Shown here one piece after another: positions 22,170 to 32,854 of a stretch of 64,000 nt of DNA. The DNA lies in the NCBI GenBank assembly GCA_947471745.1, contig CANJKZ010000008.1:2272001-2336000 (forward strand). Reading direction: 5' to 3'. This DNA comes from Closterium sp. Naga37s-1. Its lineage: Eukaryota; Streptophyta; Zygnematophyceae; Desmidiales; Closteriaceae. The first letter of the stretch is position 1. Each line of letters opens with the position of its first letter. The notes below the pieces were generated by a model. The model did no database searches. It worked only from the letters and a program-made list of their open reading frames with translations, and was not told where the DNA came from. The position numbers were made by a program, and so were the translations under genes.

Positions 22170-22398
22170 CTTTGCTTGTACTGTGATCTATATACATATA
22201 CCTGCATGCTTACACTTGCTAGGTTGTGATCATTGTACTGCTTGTTCTCCATTATATAACTCTGCATTTGAATTGGCCTTGTGGCCATTTGCTTGTGCTC
22301 AGGGTGTGTGGTGACTTCGTGATCCACCCTGAGCTTTCTTTGCTTTTCTGGACTGGTCTTGTGACCCCTTGTTCTCCCCCGCTTTGCCTATGGGGGTG
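22170..22398 (+). other. Copia B 3' untranslated region and polypurine tract
   Basis: No gene. An AT-richer stretch ends in TATGGGGGTG directly before the 3' LTR. This G-rich run is the probable polypurine tract; the same TATGGGGGTG precedes LTRs at 37944 and 51685. Confidence 0.7.
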
Positions 22399-22526
22399 TG
22401 TCAAACTGTTATATTATTGTGTAGGCTGTAGTGGGGTAGCCCATATGGGGTATAACCCAAATTAGGGTTAGTACTTATATCACATTATTTCTCAATGCAA
22501 TCATTCCTGCTCGTTAGTTTCTGACA
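22399..22526 (+). repeat. Copia B 3' LTR (128 bp)
   Basis: TGTCAAACTG ... TTTCTGACA, the same length as the 5' LTR. It is followed immediately by the resumed chromovirus RT (CTCCGACCTCAGTC, PTSVKELQSFLGFA). Confidence 0.92.
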
Positions 22527-23485
22527 CTCCGACCTCAGTCAAGGAGTTGCAGAGCTTTCTCGGATTCGCGGATGACTACCATCTTTCGTTCAGGGTTTCG
22601 CATCAATCGCTAGTCCACTCACCGACCTACTTCGGAAGGGCGTGGATTTCGATTGGGGTCCAGCGCAGAAGCAGGCATTCGAGCAGATGAAGCAGTCGCT
22701 CACGTCTTCACCGACACTGTCGTACCCAGATCCCACTCGCCCGTACGTTGTAGTGACCGATGCATCAGATCGGGCCATTGGAGCAGTGCATCTTCAGGAC
22801 CAGGGCCGCGGGCTGCAGATGATAGCATACGAGTCGCGTAAGCTTAGGGGATCGGAGCTGAACTATCCCATTCACGACAAGGAGGCGCTCGCGATCATCC
22901 ATGCGTATAAGGTTTGGAGGTGCTACCTAGAGGGGGCAGTTAGTGTTATACACACGAACCATTGCTCGCTTCGTTTCCTCAAGTCGCAGCCGCAGTTGAG
23001 TCGTTGCCAGGCTAGATGGATGGAATTCATGGAGGGGAGATTTCACTACAGGATAGAGTACAAGCCAGACGTTCGCAACCCAGCAGATCCGCTCACTCGC
23101 CGTAGTTGCCAGCTCGCCAGCCTCACAGTCACTGCCGGCCATCCACTTCTTACAGCACTCTTCGAGCACGGTTACACAGTAGATCCCGACTTCACACTGC
23201 AGCCGCCCGCAGGAGCAGAGGTGCAGGGTAGTGTCTACATTCGGAAGGGGACAGCACTGATTTGGGTTCCTGCTTACCGCCCTCTTCGACAGCTTCTTCT
23301 TTCCGAGGCGCATGATGTAGTTAGCACGAGTCACTTCGGAGCAGATAAGACGGCTAAGACGCTTAGTCGCACGTACTTCTGGCTAGGGCTTGCAGCAGAC
23401 GTAGAGGATTACATTCGCTCATGCGACACGTGTCAGCGTACGAAGTCCTCTCGCCAGCGTAAGGCAAGACTTTAACATCCGATTC
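22527..23485 (+). pseudogene. pol: Chromovirus RT end, RNase H and integrase zinc finger
   Basis: TSVKELQSFLGFA resumes the RT; a frameshift near 22570 scrambles the next ~25 codons. From 22642 the frame is clean: FDWGPAQKQAFEQMK, RNase H with VVTDASDRAIGAV and LNYPIHDKEALAII, then a connection and the integrase zinc finger (H ... H ... C-x2-C ending SCDTCQRTK). It stops at GATTC (23481-23485), which is the target duplication of Copia-2. Confidence 0.9.
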
Positions 23486-24304
23486 TGTTATAGTCACAAT
23501 AGGCTTGAATGTGCCTAAAACGAAAGATAGAGAGCACAGACGGATTTCTGCACAGCGGATTCAAACGTTGTTAGCGTTCTGCTCACAGCTGCAAATGACT
23601 TGATTCAAATTGGATCTGGAGCGTCTTCACGTCATCTACAATTAGCAATTTAGATTGCACGATTTGATAAAGAATTGACGACACAGCGTCGGTTTGAACG
23701 AACGGTACTATGGCAGCCACTATAGTCTTAGAACACAAGATAGGAAGAGTTACGAGTTGGGAATGACTCCCAGCTCCTACAAACCCCAAGAGCCGAGGTA
23801 CAGTGATGTGGAACAGTGCCACACTGTCCCCAACCACGAAGGGTCTCGAAACTACCCTTCACTAGGGCCTACACCAAGTGAAATGTTACACTACACAAAG
23901 TAATGCAACTATCTTCAATATCTTGAGGTGTACCCTTTTGGCAAGCTTCGAAATCACTTGAGGCTTGACACCAAGGCTCGGGCTCTTCATCACAAACTCA
24001 TCCTTGAGTTCTTGATGGGTTTGCTGCACACACCTGCGACACGCCGAACGTTCGACACAGGACAAAATAGAAACCGCGCACGACAAAATAGAAACCGCGC
24101 GCGAGACACAAACGACCGCGTAACACGCGTCTAGCGATAACTCGCTATTGACTCGACACACACACTCGACATCATGACTCAACATTCACACACAATTATA
24201 AGCATGAAATATATATTATCCCATGCCCTCATACCATTCCATACACACACACATTCACGCACACGGACAACAAGCCGAGTGCAAACCGTAGGGTTGCACC
24301 AACA
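23486..24304 (-). repeat. Copia-2 3' LTR (819 bp)
   Basis: In plus-strand reading it starts TGTTATAGTCACAATAGG and ends GGTTGCACCAACA. It contains a repeated ACAAAATAGAAACCGCGC unit (near 24062-24099) and a CA-rich stretch near 24240-24265. A reverse-oriented solo copy lies at 32021-32849. Confidence 0.95.
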
Positions 24305-24345
24305 AACTCCCCCTCGGATTGTTGGCCTTAGGATATGTTGCTCTC

Positions 24346-26259
24346 TCAGTTCAGAGCCATCCCAGCCAGCTTGCAACACTTCCAATGCTGCTGCTCCACC
24401 AGCCTCTTGGTCATCATGTCAGCCGGCTGCCCCGTGGTCTTCACGTAGTGCAACTCAACTTCACCCGCGGTTACCATGCTCCTCGTCCAATGCCACTTCA
24501 CCATCATGTGCTTCGTGAGTCCATGCAACACAGGGTTCTTAGCAAGAGCAATGGCACCCTGGCTGTCACAGTACAGTGGGGTAGGTCCTTGCTGCTCCTC
24601 CCCCAATTCAGCCAACAAACGCCGCTGCCACACAATCTCCCGTACGGCACGGAAGAGTGCCATGTACTCGGACTCCACCGAGCTCAAAGCTTGGTCAACC
24701 TGCTTCTTGCTCTCCCAAGCAGTTGGGCCTCCACCAACACAGCATATGAAGCCTCCCACACTTGTCATGTCCTCTGGTTCTGATGCATATGAAGCATCCT
24801 AGTAGGCGGTGAGGAACAAACGCCCGGGTTCAACACCATCCGCGCCCTTTTGGCGCCTTTGTGCCACCGCCGAGTATTGCAGCCCAACGGTCGGTGTTTG
24901 GCCAAGATACTTGGCCACCCTCATTCCAGCTGCTACCTGCTCCTCATTAGGGCATTGCACAACCCTAGCCAGCTGCCCGGTAGCAAACGCGACGTCCGGT
25001 CGGGTGTTTACCGCCGCATACATGAGGCTGCCCACCAACGAGTGAAATCGGCGCCTCTCCTCTTCACCAACGCTCTCCTCCTCTGGTCCCTTCACACACT
25101 TGAACCCAGAGGGAAAGGGTGTAGCCACATGGCCTTCACTCTGCCCAAAGTTGGCAGCCAATGCCTCCAGGTACTTTCGTTGATGCACCCGCATGCACCG
25201 CTTCTCCACATCTCGTTCGATGTGGAGCCCAAGGTAGAAGCTCACGTCACCAAGGGCCTTGCACTTGAACTTGTCTTGAAGCTTCAGCATCACCTCCTTC
25301 ACAAGGTCAGAAGAGGGTGAGAAAATGAGGATGTCATCCACATAAACCACCATGAAACTCCTCTGCTCCCCCTCGCCAAGCATGAACAATGAGTGATCGG
25401 CCGTTGAGGGAGTGAAGCCAATCCCCTCCAACACGTCGCGCAGCTTCATGTACCATTGCCTAGGGGCCTGCTTCAGCCCATAGAGGGCCTTCTTCAGCTT
25501 CCACACTCTGCCACTACCATCATCAAACCCCTCTGGCTGCGCCATAAAAATCTCCTCCTCAAGGATGCCGTTAAGGAATGCCGTTACGATGTCCATTTGC
25601 TTTACTACCCATCCTTTGATGGCGGCTCCCGCGAATAGGGTTCGCAGCGTCGTCGGCTTCACCACAGGGGCAAACAGCTCCTTGAAGTCCACCTTCTCCT
25701 TCTGCTGGTACCCCTTGGCTACAAGCCTAGACTTGTAGCGCTCGATCTTGCCGTCGGCATCCGACTTGATTTTGAAGAGCCACTTGGACGTTATCGCCGT
25801 ACGCCCCTCCGGTAGCTCCACCAATTCAAACGTGTCATTCTCCTCGATGCTCTTCAGCTCACTCTCCATGGCCTTCTTCCACTCCTCAGCATCACTACTC
25901 TCCAAAGCCTCCTTGAGAGTTGCTGGTTCTCCCGGCATCTCCACCGGAGAGAAGAACGCGAAGGCACACTCCTCGTAGTCACTCTCCTCGTCGTCTCCGA
26001 CCATCATTGCCGCTCCGGCCAGGGCTGTCTTGCCCTGCTTTCCCGGCGCATCATAGGTCAGCCTATTAGGGGGTTGAACTCTCCTCTTCCCCCTTCCTTC
26101 CTCCTCAGCTGCAGGGACTTGAAGGCCTTGGCGTTGCTGCGGTGTGGCTCGAATCCGTGGAGCACTCGTAGTACGGGAAGGGAGTGACGGTGCACGCTCG
26201 CTCACTTGCTGCACCTCCTCCTCTTCTTCCTCTGCATCATTGGCCTCCTCTCCCCCCAT
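24346..26259 (-). pseudogene. pol: Copia-2 reverse transcriptase and RNase H
   Basis: Continues the Copia-2 polyprotein after a one-base frameshift. RT motifs: NDTFELVELPEGRTAI, SKWLFKIKSDADGKIERYKSRL (broken here as SKWLFKIK...RYKSRLVAKGY), DIVTAFLNG, LKQAPRQWY and catalytic YVDDILIF near 25340. A TAG at 24799-24801 falls in the RNase H start (FLTAY, stop, DASYASEPED). The rest is intact: VDQALSSVESEYMALF, LYCDSQGAI, ending in TGA at 24346. One reversion each of frameshift and stop separates this copy from an intact pol. Confidence 0.93.
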
Positions 26260-29149
26260 TCACAAGGGAGGATTGCCTTGTGGTTGTGCTGCCGCTGCTC
26301 AGCTCCAAAGGCAGCTCCACATGCTCCAAACCGGAACTCTTCACCTCCCCAAACCGCACGCCTATCTTCGCCTCATTCTCCGCCTTCCAATCCTTGTACA
26401 TGAAGTTCATTATGAACTTGCAGTCCCTGCTCACCAAGAACTTCTTGGTGAATGGGTCCCAAAGAAGCCATCCCTTGCTGTTTTGAGCCATGCCCAAGTG
26501 CACGGCCCACACCGCCTTGGCACCAAGCTTGTTGTGCCGAAGATGCTTAGGCACGAGCGCCATGCACATGCACCCGAACACCCGAAGCATATCCACCTTT
26601 GGCTTCCTTCCTAGCCACTCCACATAGGGCACCCATTTGTCTGCTCCCACATGAGTCAAGGCTCTGTTCTTGGCCACACACGCGCTCCGCACCGCATCAG
26701 GCCAGAAATAGTCGGGTAGCCCGGCTTCAATGAGCAACCCGCGTGCCGCCTCCGTGATTGTGCGGTTCGCTCGCTCGGCGATGCCGTTCATTGCAGGGGA
26801 GTATGGCATGGTGAGGGAGTGCCGAATACCATTCTTCTTCAGCCACAACCCAAACTCCTTGCTCAGGAACTCTCCCCCTCGATCGGTGCGGATTGACTTG
26901 ACTAGACGGTCTTGTTGCCGCTCCACCATCGGGAACCAATCCGTCTTCAACGTTTCAGCCACGTCGCTCTTCTTGGCCAGCACGTACACCCAAGTCATGC
27001 GGGTGTAGACGTCGACAATGGTGAGAAAATACTCAGCTCCAGCAGCTCCAAGCTTCAGGGGGCCCACCACGTCCATCACCACCTCATCAAGCGGTGCCTT
27101 TGCCGTTGCCTCCGAACTAGGGAACGGAAACCGGGTGAACTTGGCTTGAATGCACGTCGGGCAGCCAAGCACCTCATCGGGCTCCCCCTTCACACGTATG
27201 CCAGCAACCATCTCATTCTTCACTAGCTGCTGCAAGATGGGCAGGGCCACATGCCCCATGCGCCGATGCAAGGTGAGCCAATCACACTCCCCCGTAGCCG
27301 AAGTTGGATTGGAGAATGCCGCGCTCGCAATAGCGCCCCACATACTCTCTCCGTAGTCCTCCTCCGCTGCTGCCTCTGGGTTCTCCTCACCCTTTTGCTG
27401 CTCCTTGGTTGCTGCACCACTCTCCTTAGGTTCACTGAACTTGCTGGTCCCTCCAGGTTTGCTCTTCTTGAGCTCATTCTCCTTAGCGCGACCGTTCGCG
27501 CCATCGTCGCTACCGACCGCTCCATCCTTGGTGCTGATGCTTGCTGCCACTTGCCTCTCCTTAGGCATAGGGACCACTGGGATCTGCCACATCTCGTTGT
27601 AGACATCCCTGTCCTCATGAAGGTCCCAAAGAATTCGATCGCCAAGCCTTGCGGTGTAGGTCTTGGCTCCCTTCGAGTTCGTGTCCATGCCGGCCTTTGC
27701 CAACCGCCGCACGGAAATCAGGTTTGCAGCAAGGCTGGGCACCCAAAGCACGTTCTTGAGGCCCACCATCTTCCCATCAGCACCCTTGAACATGGCCTTA
27801 CCCATGCCTTTCACCTCTGCTCGCTGCCCCAAAGCCGATGTGACATGCTTCACCGGTGACGGCTCGAGTTCGGTGAGCAAGTCCGGGCGAGGTGTCATGC
27901 TATAGGTAGCGCCACTATCAATCACCCAATAGTCCAGGGGGTGTAGGGTCACCTTCCCCACAGCTGCTGGCTCCTCAAAGCCTTCATCCTTCTCTGGACC
28001 AGCCGGTACTTGCGTCGACACGAAGTAGAATAGACCCGGGTATCGATCGTCGCTCGGGTCCTTGTCGTTGTCTCCGCTCTTCATGTTTGCAGCTCCGCCA
28101 CCGCGACCGCCACGGCCTCCACGGCCTCGTCCTCTCCCTCCTCCTGCTCCTCTACCCTCTTGGCCTTGAGCAGGGGTCCAACCATCAGGGAGTTTGTAGC
28201 AGTCGCGCCACATGTGTCCGCTCTTGTGGCAATAGTGACACTCGCCGTCGAATCGGCCGCGACCGCGTCCGTAGCTCTTGTCGTCGCTGCCGTAACCGCC
28301 ACTCCTGCGGCCTCCGCCGAAGTTGCTGCCACCAAACCTTCCTCCCCCTCGTCCTCTGCCTCTTCCTCGACCATATCCACGGCCGATGCTCGCTGCCCCA
28401 GCGCCATCCGCACTCGCCAACTCACGGCGGCGGAAATCCTCTTGAAGGATAGCTCGCTTCACGTCTTCAAGCGAGAGGCGGGGCAAGTCGCGATTAAGGT
28501 TGATGATGAGCGAGGACCATGACTCTGGGAGTAAGGCCAGCAACTTGGTCTTCTTTTGGAGCTCACTGTAGTTCAAATCAGCTCCCTCAAGCCGCGTCAA
28601 CAAGTCGAAGAATTTCTGCACCCCTTCTTCAACCGCTTCGTCTTCTTCAATTCGTAGTGCCGCCATTTGCCGTTCCAACACCACCGCTACCGCCGCTGTT
28701 GCAGGAGCATGTACACCCTTGAGAGCAGCCCATGCCTTTGGTCCTTTCTCTGGTTCACGCTGGAATGGCTTGATGTGACGGATCTGACTGCTCCCCAACG
28801 CTTGCCCAAGTAAGAGATAGCCTTGTGCGCTCTTCCGCACCCACGGGCTCTTCTCCGGGTCGTTCTCGGGGCGCTTCTCCGTTCCTTCCATCACCTCCAG
28901 CAGGTCATAGTGGTCAAAGATGTTCTCCATCTTGAAGGACCATTCAGCAAAGTTGTCACCGTTGAACTTGTCAAGCCCAAACACCCTAGGCTCATCCCTA
29001 GGTGGGCCAAGACTTGGTTGCATGGGCGCCATGGCTGAATCACGGGGTTGGCCTTGAGCTTGAGCTTCTCCACTGCCACCAGCACCTCTGCCACCCCTTT
29101 CCTCAGGTCCAGACATTGTCGAAACTGCTCCAAGGGGCTCTGATACCAC
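26237..29149 (-). CDS. gag-pol: Copia-2 Gag, protease and integrase
   Basis: An open frame of 970 residues starting about two bases inside the primer site. Gag (UBN2/copia type: LDKFNGDNFAEWSFKMENIF) is followed by an Arg/Gly-rich segment and one zinc knuckle CHYCHKSGHMWRDC (about residues 301-314). The protease motif VIDSGATYSM is near residue 405, the pre-integrase LHRRMGHVA ... CPTC later. The integrase core has VMDVVGPLK, IRTDRGGEFLS and NGIAERANRTI with a DDE triad. The frame ends in TGA after an extra G in a run of six (plus strand C-run 26252-26257); with five G it would read on into RT. Confidence 0.93.
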   Translation of the reverse strand: MVSEPLGAVSTMSGPEERGGRGAGGSGEAQAQGQPRDSAMAPMQPSLGPPRDEPRVFGLDKFNGDNFAEWSFKMENIFDHYDLLEVMEGTEKRPENDPEKSPWVRKSAQGYLLLGQALGSSQIRHIKPFQREPEKGPKAWAALKGVHAPATAAVAVVLERQMAALRIEEDEAVEEGVQKFFDLLTRLEGADLNYSELQKKTKLLALLPESWSSLIINLNRDLPRLSLEDVKRAILQEDFRRRELASADGAGAASIGRGYGRGRGRGRGGGRFGGSNFGGGRRSGGYGSDDKSYGRGRGRFDGECHYCHKSGHMWRDCYKLPDGWTPAQGQEGRGAGGGRGRGRGGRGGRGGGAANMKSGDNDKDPSDDRYPGLFYFVSTQVPAGPEKDEGFEEPAAVGKVTLHPLDYWVIDSGATYSMTPRPDLLTELEPSPVKHVTSALGQRAEVKGMGKAMFKGADGKMVGLKNVLWVPSLAANLISVRRLAKAGMDTNSKGAKTYTARLGDRILWDLHEDRDVYNEMWQIPVVPMPKERQVAASISTKDGAVGSDDGANGRAKENELKKSKPGGTSKFSEPKESGAATKEQQKGEENPEAAAEEDYGESMWGAIASAAFSNPTSATGECDWLTLHRRMGHVALPILQQLVKNEMVAGIRVKGEPDEVLGCPTCIQAKFTRFPFPSSEATAKAPLDEVVMDVVGPLKLGAAGAEYFLTIVDVYTRMTWVYVLAKKSDVAETLKTDWFPMVERQQDRLVKSIRTDRGGEFLSKEFGLWLKKNGIRHSLTMPYSPAMNGIAERANRTITEAARGLLIEAGLPDYFWPDAVRSACVAKNRALTHVGADKWVPYVEWLGRKPKVDMLRVFGCMCMALVPKHLRHNKLGAKAVWAVHLGMAQNSKGWLLWDPFTKKFLVSRDCKFIMNFMYKDWKAENEAKIGVRFGEVKSSGLEHVELPLELSSGSTTTRQSSLVNGGRGGQ

Positions 29150-29150
29150 T
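29138..29150 (-). promoter_or_regulatory. Copia-2 primer-binding site
   Basis: On the minus strand TGGTATCAGAGC follows the 5' LTR after two bases. It is an exact match to the classic plant initiator-Met primer site. Confidence 0.95.
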
Positions 29151-29969
29151 TGTTATAGTCACAATAGGCTTGAATGTGCCTAAAACGAAAGATAGAGAGC
29201 ACAGACGGATTTCTGCACAGCGGCTTCAAACGTTGATAGCGTTCTTCTCACAGCTGCAAATGACTTGATTCAAATTGGATCTGGAGCGTCTTCACGTCGT
29301 CTACAATTAGCAATTTAGATTGCACGATTTGATAAAGAATTGACGACACAGCGTCGGTTTGAACGAACGGTACTATGGCAGCCACTATAGTCTTAGAACA
29401 CAAGATAGGAAGAGTTACGAGTTGGGAATGACTCCCAGCTCCTACAAACACCAAGAGCCGAGGTACAGTGATGTGGAACAGTGCCACACTGTCCCCAACC
29501 ACGAAGGGTCTCGAAACTACCCTTCACTAGGGCCTACACCAAGTGAAATGTTACACTACACAAAGTAATGCAACTATCTTCAATATCTTGAGGTGTACCC
29601 TTTTGGCAAGCTTCGAAATCACTTGAGGCTTGACACCAAGGCTCGGGCTCTTCATCACAAACTCATCCTTGAGTTCTTGATGGGTTTGCTGCACACACCT
29701 GCGACACGCCGAACGTTCGACACAGGACAAAATAGAAACCGCGCACGACAAAATAGAAACCGCGCGCGAGACACAAACGACCGCGTAACACGCGTCTAGC
29801 GATAACTCGCTATTGACTCGACACACACACACGACATCATGACTCAACATTCACACACAATTATAAGCATGAAATATATATTATCCCATGCCCTCATACC
29901 ATTCCATACACACACACATTCACGCACACGGACAACAAGCCGAGTGCAAACCGTAGGGTTGCACCAACA
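29151..29969 (-). repeat. Copia-2 5' LTR (819 bp)
   Basis: Same ends and length as 23486-24304. Substitutions seen by eye include GGCTTC versus GGATTC and ACGTCG versus ACGTCA, about six in total, so the insertion is recent relative to its surroundings. Confidence 0.95.
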
Positions 29970-31007
29970 GATTCCACCACCCGACCGCCCTTGGCAGGTA
30001 GTTACGATGGACTTCATCATGGCTTTACCGCGCACAGTTAGGGGTCACGACGCCATCTTCGTGGTAGTGGATAAGTTCTCTCGAGCAGCGCACTTCATCC
30101 CGACGCACGGCAAGGTCACAGCAGAGGAAGCCGCGACGCTGTTCGTAGATAACGTAGTCCGACTGCACGGGGTTCCGGATTCCATCATCTCAGACCGCGA
30201 CCCTCGTTTCACTTCGAAGTTCTGGAAGCAACTTTTCGCACTGTTTGTGACTCGCTTAGCCATGTCGTCTGCGTACCATCCAGAGACAGACGGACAGACT
30301 GAGCGTATGAACCAGACCTTGGAGCAGATTTTTCGCAGCATCACGATGCACGACGCAACTGCATGGGACAAGAAGCTGAGAATGGCAGAGTTCGCCTACA
30401 ACAACACGCACCACTCGTCCACAGGCATGTCACCGTTTTTTGCACTGTACGGGAAGCACCCCAATGTCCCCACTCGTTTCGATCTCACACCCACAGTCCC
30501 TCGTGCGGACAACTTTCACCAGCATCTCACCTTCATTCATGACCACGTGAGGAAGCACCTTGAGCTCGCTAGTGCACGCATGGCACGCACCACCAACCGC
30601 AGTCGTCGTGAGGTGTCGTTTGCAGTCGGTGACCGTGTCCTTTTGGATAGCCGCAACCTCCGACTGCCACAGGACAGCAAGCTCCGCTTACGTTTCATTG
30701 GTCCATTCGTCATTGAGCGCGCACTCGGTCCAGTCGCATACCGTCTCCGCCTTCCCGCTCATTTCCGCATGCACCCATCATTCCACGTGTCTCTTCTTCG
30801 GCCTTACACCGATCCCAGCACCGCCTTCTCGGGCCGTGGTCGCATTTCACTGCCGGTAGCTGTTGATACCGACGAACCCGAGTACCAGATCCAGCGCATC
30901 CTCAGGCACCATCGCCGTCCCCAGGGGGGTGTCTCCTTCATTGATTTCTTTGTTCGTTGGCGTGGTTACGATGCAGCCGACGACAGCTGGGTTCCTTCGT
31001 CCTCCCT
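29970..31007 (+). pseudogene. pol: Chromovirus integrase core and chromodomain
   Basis: Continues the gypsy integrase after Copia-2: PPPDRPWQVVTMDFIMALP, VVVDKFSRAAHFIPT, SDRDPRFTSKFWKQL and HPETDGQTERMNQTLEQ provide the DDE triad. The GPF/Y-type segment reads LRLRFIGPFVIERALGPVAYRL. A C-terminal chromodomain follows: YQIQRILRHHRR ... FFVRWRGYDAADDSWVPSSS. In chromoviruses this domain directs integration to silent chromatin. The last residues (SRE, TGA) come from copia C, because the junction is at about 31007. The frame is otherwise intact across ~340 codons. Confidence 0.93.
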
Positions 31008-32020
31008 GTCAAGAGAGTGAAGCTCGTAGTCACGCTGAGCGGCGACGTGCAGCAGAACCTGAAGAGTGGTCATCTTCGGGGTAGGAGAGAAGGTCTGGAA
31101 GAAGTCAACTCCCTCTTGCTGACTGAAGCCTCGTGCAACGTAACGCGCCTTGAAGACAGGCGGAGAACCCGGCGGGCGCTTCACCCTGAAAATCCACATG
31201 CCACTGATGATGTTCGCCCCAGGTGGGGGAACCTGGTCGACGTAGGTGCCTGTGGACTTCCAGGAAGCCATCTCTGTGTCCATGGCTGTCTGCCACTGAG
31301 AGGAATAGGGACCCTCTATCGCCTCTGCGTAAGAGCGCGGGGTCGGGATGTCTGGTGCATCCGGGTCTCCCTCAGGGGCAATCAGCATGGACACGAGATG
31401 AGGTAAAGCAGCGGCAAAGCACTCAAACTCCTCTTGTCTGTCCTCAAGGACGTCCGTGCCAAGAGCACACTCACCCCCGATGGACGGAGGACAGACAGAC
31501 TCAGACTCGGACTCAGCAACAAGGCTAACGGCGTAGTCTAGACGACAGGCGGTAGCAAAGTCAACAAGCTCAGCAACTAGAGCAGATGCAGCAGTGGACT
31601 CAAACGAAGGGTCAGTGACAACAGTGGCGAGGAAACGCGTGACAGTAGGACTAGCAGCACGAAGGGAGTCAGACTCCGGGTCCGGACCGTCAGGAAGAGA
31701 GGACGCAGGAGGAGACGGCAGAGGGACACGCTGCGGAGCAGTGGAAGGACGCAGAGTCATATAGTGAGTGCCAGGGACTGGAGGAGGACGCTGACGCGGA
31801 ACACGACCAGTGCGGACAGCGCGAACAGGCGACTCAGGACGAGACTCAGGCGACGCAGGACGAGACTCAGGCTCACGACGCTCCGTAAGACCTCTAGTTG
31901 GTCCAGAGTAAGGAGGACCAGGCAGTGGAGAGGCTGGCAGTAACTGCGACTGCGACTGGACAGGCGGTGGACTCAGTAAGGGCGGAGGAGGAGGACCAGT
32001 AGAAAGCGGTAGGCCAAGAA
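31008..32020 (-). pseudogene. pol: Copia C reverse transcriptase N-terminal part
   Basis: From about 32015 leftward: PLPGPPYSGPT-type Pro/Ser-rich spacer, MTLRPSTAPQRVPLPSPP, GGECALGTDVLEDRQ, then RT start DTEMASWKSTGTYVD, GMWIFRVKRP and FSPTPKMTTL. It ends at YELHSLD before the catalytic palm, so no YVDD remains. YSSQWQ keeps Gln (CAG) where copies A and D carry TAG. Confidence 0.88.
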
Positions 32021-32849
32021 TGTTGGTGCAACCCTACGGTTTGCACTCGGCTTGTTGTCCGTGTGCGTGCATGTGTGTGTGTATGGAATGGTATGAGGGC
32101 ATGGGATAATATATATTTCATGCTTATAATTGTGTGTGAATGTTGAGTCATGATGTCGATCGTGTGTGTCGAGTCAATAGCGAGTTATCGCTAGACGCGT
32201 GTTACGCGGTCGTTTGTGTCTCGCGCGCGGTTTCTATTTTGTCGTGCGCGGTTTCTATTTTGTCCTGTGTCGAACGTTCGGCGTGTCGCAGGTGTGTGCA
32301 GCAGACCCATCAAGAACTCAAGGATGAGTTTGTGATGAAGAGCCCGAGCCTTGGTGTCAAGCCTCAAGTGATTTCGAAGCTCGCCAAAAGGGTACACCTC
32401 AAGATATTGAAGATAGTTACATTACTTTGTGTAGTGTAACATTTCACTTGGTGTAGGCCCTAGTGAAGGGTAGTTTCGAGACCCTTCGTGGTTGGGGACA
32501 GTGTGGCACTGTTCCACATCACTGTACCTCGGCTCTTGGGGTTTGTAGGAGCTGGGAGTCATTCCCAACTCGTAACTCTTCCTAACTCTTCCTATCTTGT
32601 GTTCTAAGACTGTAGTGGCTGCAATAGTGCCGTTCGTTCAAACTGACGCTGTGTCGTCAATACTTGGTGAAATCGTGCGATCTAAATTGCCTATTGTAGG
32701 CGACAATAAGACGCTCCAGATCCAAGTTGAATAAAGTCATTTGAAGCTGTGACCAGAACGCTATGAACGTTTGAATCCGCTGTGCAGAAATCCGACTGTG
32801 CACTCTATCTTTCGTTTTAGGCACATTGGAGCCTACTGTGACTATAACA
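32021..32849 (+). repeat. Solo Copia-2 LTR (829 bp) with AAGAA target duplication
   Basis: Opposite in orientation to the LTRs at 23486 and 29151: TGTTGGTGCAACC ... GTGACTATAACA. AAGAA flanks it at 32016-32020 and 32850-32854. Host copia sequence (GGCCAAGAA | CCTGCTGAAGG) is cleanly split. It has diverged more than the LTRs of the full element, for example the extra TCTTCCTAAC repeat near 32578-32592. Confidence 0.95.
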
Positions 32850-32854
32850 AAGAA

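Larger units (their letters stand above)
15371..22526 (+). mobile_element. Copia copy B (complete, both LTRs)
   Basis: Plus-strand member of the A-E copia family, inserted in the chromovirus RT. LTRs at 15371-15498 and 22399-22526, 128 bp each. The outer target sequence reads GCTCTT on the left and CTCCG on the right. The expected gypsy codons (ATA GCT CCG ACC) show that the site was split around CTC, so the duplication is imperfect. Gag to integrase share one frame; the linker and RT contain a frameshift, TAG codons and a nested solo LTR. Confidence 0.92.
23486..29969 (-). mobile_element. Copia-2: complete, young Ty1/copia element with GATTC target duplication
   Basis: Minus-strand element unrelated in LTR and leader to copies A-E. 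Two 819-bp LTRs (23486-24304 and 29151-29969) differ at about six positions by eye. Direct repeat GATTC flanks it at 23481-23485 and 29970-29974. A polypurine tract (minus strand GAGGGGGAGTT) abuts the 3' LTR at 24305, and a tRNA-iMet site abuts the 5' LTR. Only one frameshift and one TAG interrupt gag-pol. Confidence 0.97.
12475..31007 (+). mobile_element. Chromodomain Ty3/gypsy element, interrupted by two copias, 3' end lost
   Basis: Plus-strand chromovirus: LTR 12475-12807, gag, protease, RT, RNase H, integrase and C-terminal chromodomain. Copia B (15371-22526) sits within RT, between the DW and PTSVKEL motifs. Copia-2 (23486-29969) sits between the integrase zinc finger and core. After the chromodomain the sequence changes at about 31007 to copia copy C, so the 3' LTR is missing. 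Removing both copias restores the expected gypsy domain order, proving nesting rather than assembly of unrelated fragments. Confidence 0.9.
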
